Origin: Cryptomeria japonica
Lineage: Eukaryota; Streptophyta; Pinopsida; Cupressales; Cupressaceae
Direction: 5' to 3'
NCBI RefSeq assembly: GCF_030272615.1
Contig: NC_081408.1
Location: 399,617,889-399,681,888, forward strand
DNA: 64,000 bases
A program made the position numbers and the translations under genes. This document shows, one piece after another, positions 47,404-57,259 of the stretch. The notes under the pieces are model-generated. The model had not been told where the DNA came from. It was given only the letters and a program-made list of their open reading frames with translations, and ran no database searches. The number at the start of each line of letters is the position of its first letter. Position 1 is the first letter of the stretch.

Positions 47404-48248
47404 TGTTGGGTCTCAAATCAACAGATTGGATAGGTTCTAAGGAAATGCCAACTCCTATGGTTGAACCCTCCAATTGACTTGGCCAACATATAGAGCAAAT
47501 TGATTCAGATTTTACTCTCTCAATTTAGGCTCTGCAGGACCTAGGCGGGTATACCTATTCACTGAAATGTCTCCAATAACCAGTGCTTTTTATAGCAGAT
47601 TTATTATCCTAATCTGATATCTCCTGATCTTGAAATGGCATAAGTTCCTTGAATGGAGATATAGCAGATGAGTTCAAGATTGTTGTTGTAATAATTATTT
47701 GTTTTATGTTTCTTAATTACTTCTATTGCTGTTAAAATAATCAATGATGAATAAAATGAGTATAATTTGTAATTAGCCAGTGCCTTCTTTGCTGTTTGGG
47801 CTACAGAGTCATTGCATTTTTCTTCAGGACTTATTGTGCGAACCTGTGAGACAGTTTTTTAATTCATCCTTTATGATCCTGTCAGTTATTATTTCTTTTG
47901 GAACCAAACAAATGCTTATATCATATGTTGATTGAGTGAATTTAACCCTACCCTTAAGGGACCAATCAATTAAGCTCTGCAAGGAACAATTACAATCCGC
48001 AAGCAAAACCTCTGTTTCAACATCATAATACAAAGCATAGATTTGATCTTAAGAACATGAATAACCTTATCCTATCAGATAATATCACAGATGATTGCCA
48101 AAAGAAAATGAAGTGATCCGTAACACATATGCAGAGAAATAATTCATCAAAGTTTGTATTCCATTATGGTTCATATACAGAAGACTTACAGGTTGTTAAA
48201 CGTCGCTATCTTGACCTTAATTCTTATCACCATATTACAAAAATCATT

Positions 48249-48264
48249 CTCATATATATATGAG
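48249..48264 (-). promoter_or_regulatory. Putative LTR TATA palindrome of F
   Basis: CTCATATATATATGAG lies about 40 bp past the end of the protein frame and is conserved with E. If this drives the element RNA, the frame is entirely in U3. Confidence 0.5.
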
Positions 48265-48304
48265 GATGAAGGCTTTTCATGAAGAGACACGACTCTTCGG
48301 AATA

Positions 48305-50293
48305 CTAATCGTTAGTTTCAGTGTTTCTAAACTTAAGCAAAAAGAGATTTAGAAGTCCTAAATGATGAATGTAATCATCGTCCTTGAAGGTTTTGATTCG
48401 AGCACTTTGTTTCTTTAATTCATCTCCCTGCGATAGATACTTGAATATCATCTGGTTGACAGTAGGGGCCATATCTTTACTTCGATCTATTTCTGACAAG
48501 GCCCAATCCTTGACGCTGATGAGCTCTTTTTGCAAATCCTCCAGGGATATCACTTCTCCTTCTTTGTAGACGGAGGGCATTCCAACAGGTTTCTCATCAT
48601 CCAAATCCTTCAGGTCTCTCCTCAGCGTATCCTCAAGTTTGACATGATTCTCCATATACGCAGTCCCCTCAACTTTTTCCTCTGGTGTCATGGCATCGAC
48701 ATTATTCAATACTTCATGCAGTCATGCTTTTAGTCTCTCATGCTCTGTTAACGCCTTTATCGTTCCATTATATACTTTCCAATATGGTTCAACCTGCAAG
48801 AGCATGGTGTTAAACAGATGTCCTATGATGTCGTTGACCAGTTTGTCCATTCTTTGTTGGATACCTTCTGCACGTTTATTGGCCTTTTCTGCTTGATACT
48901 TCCAGTACAGAGCATCAGAGACATCGTCCAAGCTACATCCCGCGGGGTATGAGGTGTATTCACTGATAGGAGTCCCCGTCTCTAGCTGCAATACTTTTGC
49001 CTGCAACTTTTGATTTTCCTCTTTAGATTTTTCATATAACCCCTTATATGTGACGTTTTCTCTGACCAAAAATTCTATCTGGTCCAGGTTCAATCTAGCA
49101 ACATCCAAGTTGAGTTTAGCAGTGACCCTAGGGTCTGTCTTACCAACCTGATGAACCATGAGGTGCCCAAAGGTTTCTTCAATGTCTACAATGATAGGCC
49201 TCTTCCCCTTTGGATATAATGCCCATTGTAGGAGAGCTTTCTTGTCTGGATCATATCCAGAGCCTAAGAACAATTTGTCTATCTCCTGAGGCAACACTTG
49301 TTGATTTAAGTCTTGTTTCTTCAGGAAGCCGTCAAATAAAAGTGCTGAGTTTATATCCCAACTAGAGAAGATGATTACACCGGCCTCTTTCAGTAATTTC
49401 CTCCATTTCTCAGGAGTCATATCTTTCATGAGGACATCAATCTCATCCTGCAATTTCTTCATCTGTTCCTCCTCCGGTCTTCCAGCCATGCTTCGTTTTA
49501 CATGAGCTCCTTTGTATTGGTATAAAAATGAAAGAAATTCCCTAGAGGAGGCGAATCCATCATCAGCAACAAAATCTTCATGCTCAGTCATCCTTATATC
49601 GACGACATCCTTGATGTTAATTTCACCAGTGTCCATATTCATCTCTGCTTCGAAACCAAGAGGATAATCTTCTCTAGGAGAATCAGCTGGGATACTACTG
49701 GCGGTCGATTTTGGTGACATGTGGGCTAAGGGCTGACTATCCTTCTCAGTATTAATGAAATGAAGGAATTGCGAAGGCACTCTATGCATGATTTCTACTT
49801 CATGTTGAAGCAGCCTTTTAGCCACTTCCAGAGGATCTTGGAGATTTCCAATTAGGTCTCCATCTATCATTCCCCTTACCCTTTTCCATTTGTAGGCCTC
49901 CCAAAATAACTCACTCTTTTCTCTCAAAGCTTTGGCCTCCTCTCTTTCAAGATTCTTAATCAGGTCATCTGGCATTTTGGCCACATGTATTCCAGCTTTG
50001 AGTTGTTGTGATACTTTGGCAGCTCTTATATATCCTTCAGGGTCGAAGTTCTCTCTAGGTTCACCCAGAGTCATGCCATAGTAGTCTAACTTGTTCTGCA
50101 GTAAATGATAACTTTTTGAACTTTTAACAATGAAATCAGAAAAAACCAATAAACCTGGAACAATGGATTGTTTACCGGAATCTGTAAGGTGTTTAGCACT
50201 GACAATAGACAATTGTCTTGTAATCTCTAGGCTAGCCACCCTGTTTGGCACTGTAATTGGGAGCATGTGGGGTTTTCCTTCATATCCAAACAC
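48305..50293 (-). pseudogene. LTR-encoded (U3) protein, C-terminal part
   Basis: This continues the N-terminal part in another frame. It has a mixed helical region (GYIRAAKVSQQLKAGIHVAK), a middle acidic stretch, then DMTPEKWRKLLKEAGVIIFS and a coiled coil (EKSKEENQKLQAKVLQLE; KANKRAEGIQQRMDKLVND). One TGA at 48722-48724, consistent with CGA to TGA, is the only stop in about 660 codons. The frame then runs to 48305. The last 70 residues are the same as the remnant in both LTRs of E. The total protein would be about 1,050 residues. Preservation of such length in an LTR implies recent coding constraint. Confidence 0.8.
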
Positions 50294-51453
50294 CCTGATT
50301 TCTGTGTGATTGTTATGGCAATACCAATCACCCCAATTATGATCATCTGTGACTCTGGAGAGAAGTCCTTTGGTCTGAGGAATCTCTTGATTTCAGGGGA
50401 CAAAGTGTAATCCCTGTGTTGCCCAAAAGCTGCACTAAGAGGTTTCACAAAATATTCTTGAAAGTGCCAGTACTGGTTGTTCATGAACCTCTGGTCCCAT
50501 GCAGATACCCATAACTGAACTGGCTTCTTCAAACCATTTTTATCATAGGATCGAATGCAGAAATCATCTGACCAGAAATTAATCTCTTGTCCACAATAAA
50601 GAATGATATGCATTAACAAGGAATACAATGAAAAATGAACATTCACAAGGTCCCCTTTCAACTTTTCCAATCCATGATTTAAAGCATCTGCAACATAAGT
50701 GGCAAAATCAAATGACCTAGGGTCTTTTGACTGCAAATCAGCACACAGAACCATAACCCCAATATCCATGAGTGGATGAGCCTCTAGGCCTAATACTTGA
50801 GCTGCAACATAGTAGGTATATTTAAAATAAGGATGGAAATGGTTGACATCAAACGACACCTTGTCATCTTTGCTAAATGGAACAAATGACCCACCCACTT
50901 TTGGCCTGTGAATAGGTAGCCTCCAAGTCCTGTAGATGTTTTCCAAACTAAAGAATTCTTGTGAAAGTTTCTTCATATCGATACTCTCCTCCACCTCCCA
51001 GTCCAAATCAAACACCATATCAATAGTCTGTTTGTTAATTACTACTAATGTATTCCCTCTGTAATCACATATGGTTTTGGTTCTTGGATTGTAACAATCT
51101 ACCAGAGCTTTCATTAATTCTACATCTACAAACACATTTGGGACTACCAATTTGCCTAAGTTCTTCTTCCATAGATTACTTATGGGTTCAGGAGCGTCCC
51201 TTCTTTTGTAACTAAATAAGAATAACTCATGTCCTCTGATTTTAGTCCAAATATCTCCTAGATTTTCAAATCTATCCTCCAATCCTTCTTCTTCACTTTT
51301 GATCTTTTTGGACCTTACACTAGATGAGGGACATTGGTCTAATAAATCTTGAGTCAGAGCTCTTCCTTCCTTCTTTTGTCTCTTGGGCTTCTCTTCAAGG
51401 TTTAATGCTTTTCCTTTCCTACTCTTTTTAGAAGAAGAAGACGAAGGTTCCAT
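50227..51453 (-). pseudogene. LTR-encoded (U3) protein, N-terminal part
   Basis: ATG at 51453 gives MEPSSSSSKKSRKGKALN, with two basic clusters (KKSRKGK, KPKRQKK) that look like nuclear signals. Another in-frame ATG at 51480 is possible. A domain of about 300 residues follows: YNPRTKTICDYRGNTLVVIN, then IYRTWRLPIHRPKVGGSFVPF, YYVAAQVLGLEAHPLMDIGV and LEKLKGDLVNVHFSLYSLL, then a Trp-rich QLWVSAWDQRF segment. The RGN/INK stretch weakly recalls plant mobile-domain or 'putative plant transposon' proteins, but I cannot assign it. A one-base shift near 50295 moves reading into the next frame, where the protein continues. It is not gag or pol. Confidence 0.75.
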
Positions 51454-51744
51454 GATGACAACAAATATAAGAAACAACACTTACTTGGAGAAATGCTCAG
51501 CTCTTCTGGTTATCGTTCGCAAGTTTCCACAAGTTCTTCGCAATTTTCAGTCTTTTAGCATTGATCTGGTTCTTATGAAAATTCAATCAGTTCAACTGTA
51601 ATCGTATGGGCAACTTGTGCACAGTTAATGTTCTGCGTCTACAACGGCTACTCAAGTGTTTAAACTTAATTGCAGATGTGACATTCTTCACTTGGGCCTT
51701 TTACTCTTTCGCGGGAAGTACAGTTCGCTCAAAGTGATCATATT

Positions 51745-52310
51745 TCAAGTTATCGATGAAACCCTTGTCTTCGGCCGAGTGTTTAAATCTTTCATCGAAA
51801 GCTCGTTTTCTTCGATACTATTCTTTCGGTGAGTAGCCCATGTCGAGAAGCCACTTTCAAGACTCATCGAAATCGTTCTTTCATCGATAGACCTCCTTTT
51901 CGATAAGTCACTCACAAGTTTCATTGAAATCATTCTTTCGATGAGTTTCTTTCTTCGGTGAGGGCCCATGTATGTTCATCGACATTCCTTTTTCATCGAT
52001 ATCCTCCTTTATCGATGAAACACCTTTGCTTTTGTTCAACATTATGTCATCGATGAAAACTTGCGTTTCGATGAATGCTTTATGAGTTTCTTCGGTAATG
52101 ATATTCCTTTGAAATCACTTTTGCCCTTTTGCCTTTCGTTTTTTACCTTTTCGATGAAACTTAGAGTATCGATGAGTGATTTTCTACATTCATCAAAAGT
52201 AACTTTTGCTGAAATACTTTTGCTTGGTGCTTTCTATACCTCATTTCGATGAAAATACTCTTTCGATGAAACTTCTTTTGCAGTGCTCGATACAATTTGC
52301 TGGCCGAAAC
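51745..52310 (-). promoter_or_regulatory. TCATCGA/TCGATGA motif array in F
   Basis: This array is similar to that of the E LTR. The motif occurs roughly every 20-40 bp between the LTR start and the protein frame, so it may act as the promoter region of that frame. 51454-51744 between array and ATG has no further signal. Confidence 0.5.
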
Positions 52311-52391
52311 ATCTTTCAGTCTTCACGCCTATGGGAATATACATTTTTTTTATATATATTTTTATTTTCAAATATAGTGTTCAACACATAC

Positions 52392-52899
52392 TATGGGGAT
52401 CATATTGTTGGGTGTTGTTCCAGTTCAGATTCTGATTCCTTGATTCTTGATGAACCTAAATATAAGATGAGCAATGATTTTAGTGAAAATATCAATGTGT
52501 TATTTGATGAAGATGCAGATGAAGATCAATTGGTGCTTTCTTATAATGTTTTTGACAAGGGTTTTCATATTGTTCTTAACCCTTTGTATGAAGAAACAAC
52601 TAAGAATCTGGATATCAACTTCTGAAATGGAATATTATAAAGATAAAGGTGTAATACCTGATTTAAAGATAGGTAACAATGATCAGTTTTCCCCTATCGT
52701 TGATATTGTTGATATTAAATTGGACACAAAACAAGAGGGTGAAATATTTGAAGAGGTCATCTCTGATCCTTTTCCTCCCCTTGATAATAGTTTGCTTGTT
52801 ATGATCAGTAAGAAGGTGGATTTTTCAGAGAGTCTCTATTTCAGTAGGCAGGCTGATATTACAAGTGGCATGTTTTCTCAGTTATGTGCCAGAATATGA
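52392..52899 (+). pseudogene. C acidic unrecognised region, part after F
   Basis: This is the continuation of the acidic region: SSSDSDSLILDEPKYKMSND, then DEDADEDQLVLSYNVFDKGF, a frameshift or stop at about 52623, then VDIVDIKLDTKQEGEIFEEV up to a stop at 52897-52899. It is not recognised. Confidence 0.5.
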
Positions 52900-52959
52900 G
52901 ATTTTCCTTTTTCAATAGGATGATGTTTTCATGAAAAAAGGATATCGGTTGCAATCAGG

Positions 52960-53351
52960 ATGTGTGTTGTGTTCAGTACAGTGCATATATGTTACAAAAT
53001 AACAAATATTCTATATCACTGCACAAGTTTCGGATTTTCAGCAGTAATTGCAGTGATAAAATTAAGCATAGTGGTTGGATGAAAGTAGCCAGCAAGTTCG
53101 AAAAATCATTTTCCACTTATGTTATTAAACTACATTTGATGCTTTCAAAAGAAAATCATGTTTATGACAGAGGAAAGCACTGGTTGACATTGGCAGATGG
53201 CATTGGGCCATCATATGTGGTTTGACCTTGCATGCCACAAATAATTTGGGGTAGAGTAAGTTTTTCTGACTCTATGCCCGATAGAATTATAAATAAATTC
53301 CCTCTTAAATTGCCTGTTCATGGACAGTTTTTGAGGTTCTACTTTTCTTGA
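52960..53351 (+). pseudogene. C remnant of the integrase C-terminus
   Basis: The stretch RGKHWLTLADGIGPSYVV (about 53170-53223) corresponds to KGKHGKFEALWIGPYVI of E, and LKLPVHGQFLRFYFS (about 53307-53351) to the E ending PVHGQFLKNFFS. The rest of integrase is missing. This shows C came from a Tat-type element by internal loss. 53352-53524 is non-coding. Confidence 0.75.
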
Positions 53352-53524
53352 AGTAGCTGTTATCCATGAGCATTAGTTAGGTTTGCTTTGGTAGTGTAGT
53401 TTCCTTTCTGTTGAAGTTACCCTGTCTAGGTAATTTATTTTTAGTCTGCCCTGCAGTTGGTCTGCTTTACTCAAAGATTTTGGCCTCTCATCTCATTCCC
53501 ATGAACTCATTCCTGTGAAATGAG

Positions 53525-53543
53525 TGTCCCCAACTAGAGTCAC
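53525..53543 (+). promoter_or_regulatory. C tRNA-like motif upstream of the 3' LTR
   Basis: TGTCCCCAACTAGAGTCAC directly precedes the 3' LTR. It resembles the reverse complement of the C primer site (TCCCCACCAGAGTCGCCA). No purine run is present. Confidence 0.55.
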
Positions 53544-56500
53544 TGATAGCTCTGAAAATTGATTGTATGAAATCTTCAATTTTGAGCTCAAATATTGATT
53601 TTTTGGTTTTATTTGTATCCTTTGTAAATGATCCAGGGTCTAGGGTTTAGGGTTTATCAAAGTTTCTTACATTTTGTGAAGAAAACTCTAGCATTGATAT
53701 ATTTTGGTGTTACTCTTTCCCACTTAAAGCCAAGGGTTGTTTACCACGGCGGGGCCATTCCATTCCCTAAATATTAAGTGATGGTTAACTAGTTTATGAA
53801 ATGTGATTTTTCCTAAGTTGCAAAAAAATTCCTTATGACCGATCTCTTTTTAAAAATGTTATGCCCATAATTTCCCTCAGCCTAAAACTCCTAAGTATTT
53901 CAGTCGTTTGCTAAAGACAATGGATCCAACAGTTCACGCTTCCCCATGATCAAAGGTGCGAGGATGATAAAGACCGCGACACCGCGAGATTGTGCCACGT
54001 GTTTTCAACGGAAACCGACAAGGTTGGTAGTATAACCGGTCAAAGTATTGTGTTACCGACTCTCAAGCGGTAAAGGTCGGTCTACTAACAGTCCCATCAA
54101 TTTGCACGTGTTCAAAATGAATGGAGATGTTTTATCCTGAGGTAAAAGGTGCTCGATTTTTAAATTTTAGAGGAATTAACGGGCATTGTGCAAAGCAGTA
54201 AAGTTTGAACAGATTTGACGGCCCCCGTATCCCCGTGATGGAAGTTGCAAGGATGTTATGGACCATGGCATCACGAGATGATGCCATGTGTCCCGGGCTG
54301 ACCATGAAGACCTACGATGAGGTCGCTGACGGAGTTTGATTGAAAGATGATATGGCACTGTTTAGTCAGGATTTGGTGGGTCCACAGATACAGATGGAAG
54401 GACAAATGTCACGTCGGCAAACAATGACCGTTATATTTGCCAAGCTGGGTGAGATATGTAGTTGAATTTCAAATGAGAAATTAGGAGGGATCATAGAAGG
54501 CACTGGTTGTAGCTTGCGCGGGAAAGGCATAATGAATGGGATACAAACTTGTCCACTCAGGATGATTAGTGATGAGTTGGGAGATTTTGATGCCGACCCA
54601 GTCTAGGAGGATTATTTTTAGAATTTCTATTAAGAAAAAGACTGATTCGACAAGGCAAGGACAATATCTCATAGATGTGAAAGGATTTGGATAAGCTTCC
54701 AGTTCAAGTGTGATGGATCATGAGTTCTCTGATGAATTCAGAGATTTGCTTGTTGGCAGAGATCCTAAAGAAGAAGAATGTACACCCATGGAAGAATAAA
54801 ATCAGGATGAAATCACATGCATCAGATGAACCTTGACAGAAGAATACAGTGGATATAATATGCATGAATTCTAGTGTCCATAGCTGGTAGATTGAATTAA
54901 GAGCGCCAGAGTGATGATGTTTCATGAATAGGCACTACTTGATGAAGTATTGTTCAACTATAAATACAATAGGGTGGTGATCAAATTGGTAGGAGAGTAT
55001 GAAACCTTTTCATTTTCTGAATGCAGTTTTTCCTTTTGCAAAGGGAATGATGTTTGAGCAAGCTTGTAGATGGAGTTGCAATATACTCTGTGATACTGGA
55101 TAGATTTTTTCTCTCATGTGTGAGTATGTCTATTGCCAAAGGGGATGTAAAAGTGGGAAGGATTTCCATAGGGGGCATGAAAGCCTTTTCTTATGAAGAA
55201 AGGTCACGCATGGCACAACCTCTGTGTCTACTCTATCACTGGATGGTAGGGGGTTCTGAGAGAGAGCCTGTAAATGAATGAAAAAGGAACATGTCTGGGT
55301 AGGGAGTGGTAGCAATCCATCCATGTAGCTGCATGGAAGTTGCAACCCATCCCCAACATATTATGTTTACCCTCTAACTTCCCTTCCCACTGCCTCTCAT
55401 CCTGGGCATGAAGGTTGAAGCTCCTCCTCTAGGTTAGAGGCGACTTTTCTTCTTGCCAGGATCCTGTTTCCTTCCCTAGAAAGGAAAGGCTCAATAGGAC
55501 AAAAACGCAACATCTCACACTCCATCTGAAGGTGTCAGGGAACTAACAATATGGCTCAAACGGTTTTTGCCCCTACCAATTTTTAGTTAAGAACGATGAT
55601 TCACAAGTGCCAGCGCATGGACATGTAAACATTTTTGTAATAGAATTGCATACGGCCTTTTAGGGCTAATTGTTAAAAATGAATCTGCTGTTAACATGTG
55701 TCTTCTGGTTGGAAGCTTGTCGCTCCCTTTAATTCTATAAAAAGGGAAATCATGGCCAACAAAATGGTTAAGATTTATTGGAAAGGTCTTGTAGGTTCAG
55801 TTTTCTTGTTCCTTGGGTTTTTTCCTAGTCTGTTTCCAGTAGTGAGTCAAAGTGAAGCAAACAAGTTGTAAAATATTTTACAGAGCAAATAAAGAAATGT
55901 TTTAGTGTCAAATTTGTACAGGTTCTTGAATGAGTTATGCATGAACTTTATCTTGTGACATAGATAGCATTTTGCTTAAAAAAAACTAGAATTCCAACCT
56001 TTTTGTCTCCATTGCATGATTCTATCAATTTTTAAATGAAATGAATCAAGGGTTTGTTTCATTTAGTGCATTGTTATGATGTATGTAGCTTTCTATTTAT
56101 GCTTCGGTCCAAGGGGTCAATTAAATTCCTTAAATGGAGTTACAAAATGATAGGACTTATGCAAGGATTTTAGTAAGTAGTTCTGGGTTAGGGTTGCAAA
56201 GAGGATATATTGTAAGACAATATCATCTCAGATTTTATGTTATCAGATCAAATTCTGTCGCACTTTCAGGTCTATATTTTATATCTCTCAGGTGCCCAAT
56301 GGAATATGACACTAATCAATTCTTGTAACCAGTTTTGTTTATCAGCCTTGTTTTGTTTTCAACTGATGAATCTCTACAAATTTCATATATTAGAATATCA
56401 TTTGTTAAGTTTTATGTATTTTCTAAAGGTTGTCCCGCCCTTTCTCATACACCAACTTGAGGGTGAGGATCACTGAAGGACTTGCCATCCTTGGACATTC

Positions 56501-56770
56501 TCCCTTTCTGTTGAGTCCTTTCATGAGATAATCTACTTTTTTTTTAGTCAATTCCTAAGTATCGTTGCAGAGAGCAGGAGATTCACTGACGGGATCACCC
56601 TCTCAGGTCTTGCAAAGCCCGAAGTGTACAAGGATTTCACATCCTTGTTAATGTTGGTCCAAGCTTGACAAATATTGATAGTTGGAGGTGGCTCTCCATA
56701 AATATTTGGAGGAATTAGCTTGGTCTCTGCCTAGTGGCAGTGTAAACCTGTCCATTTTTGGGAACCAACA
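53544..56770 (+). repeat. C 3' LTR
   Basis: This 3227-bp LTR is alignable with 41896-45118 throughout, with many substitutions and small indels. It ends GGAACCAACA, followed by GGATG. Confidence 0.92.
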
Positions 56771-56775
56771 GGATG

Positions 56776-57259
56776 AAAGATGTCTACTTCAATGCTTGCA
56801 ATCTTGACTTTATTGCTGCTCGAGGGCTTGAAGGAAGACTGATTAATGCTCAATTGCTCTTGAATGCTTGATTGCTTGATCTCATGTGATTTCCAAATGC
56901 TTGATAGATGTGTTAGATGTCAAATGAGAGGGGAAAAACTCCTTTTATACTTGCTTGTCGGATAAATTGGTAATTTCCCAACATGAGCCGACACAAAGCA
57001 ATAAATCCTGCTCAAATTTGAAATAGGACCAAGGGTTAAAAGGGGTCCCAAATTAGGGGGGACCAGAGCATGGCACCCTGGTCCCACCCCTATTTAGGGC
57101 TAGGATAAGGTGCTAGATGCATAGGAAAAATCCTAAAATGACGCAATTCATGAGGGTCATGAGCATAATCAGGTCCCATTCAGGCCAAGGGGTGCAAACT
57201 CTAAGTTAGGGACCCAATACGGTCAAAATTGTACAAGGGTGCAATTTTAGGATGGTACG
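56776..57259 (-). repeat. X2 5' LTR, outer part
   Basis: Read on the minus strand from 57259 it begins CGTACCATCCTAAAATTGCA, which aligns with the X1 LTR start TGTAGTGTAATAAATTTGTG. It contains GGGGTGGGACCAGGGTGCCA, matching the GGGGCATGG repeats of X1 at about 20290-20380. The usual TG has become CG. Confidence 0.65.

Larger units (their letters stand above)
47404..52386 (-). mobile_element. F: 4983-bp solo LTR of the E family carrying a long protein frame (TSD CATAC)
   Basis: On the minus strand it starts TGTTGAACAC at 52386 and ends GACCCAACA at 47404, as does the E LTR. CATAC flanks it at 47399-47403 and 52387-52391. No internal region, primer site or pol is present, so this is a solo LTR. 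Relative to the E LTR it contains an extra ~3 kb which is coding. The order on the minus strand is the TCGATGA array (52310-51745), protein frame (51453-48305), TATA palindrome (48264-48249), then U5-like sequence shared with E. Confidence 0.93.
41896..56770 (+). mobile_element. C: non-autonomous Ty3/gypsy element with gag and an integrase tail only
   Basis: This element has LTRs 41896-45118 and 53544-56770. Flanks are GAATG (41891-41895) and GGATG (56771-56775), one mismatch from a perfect duplication. The E-type primer-binding site is at 45123. It encodes gag (46006-46924), an acidic unrecognised region, and the last part of an integrase (about 53110-53351). Protease, reverse transcriptase and the integrase core are absent. 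Solo LTR F (47404-52386) is inserted in its coding region. Its LTRs are clearly more diverged than those of E. Confidence 0.88.
23438..57259 (-). mobile_element. X2: second gag-only X-family element, 3' truncated
   Basis: This minus-strand relative of X1 is split by copia A (26450-40091) and gypsy C (41896-56770). Its own pieces are 23438-26449 (coding), 40092-41231 (gag start and leader), 41232-41895 and 56776-57259 (5' LTR). It has the same gag, protease-like and acidic-tail order as X1 and no pol core. The 3' non-coding region and 3' LTR are missing; the element stops at 23437 within its last codons. It is more diverged than X1. Confidence 0.8.
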
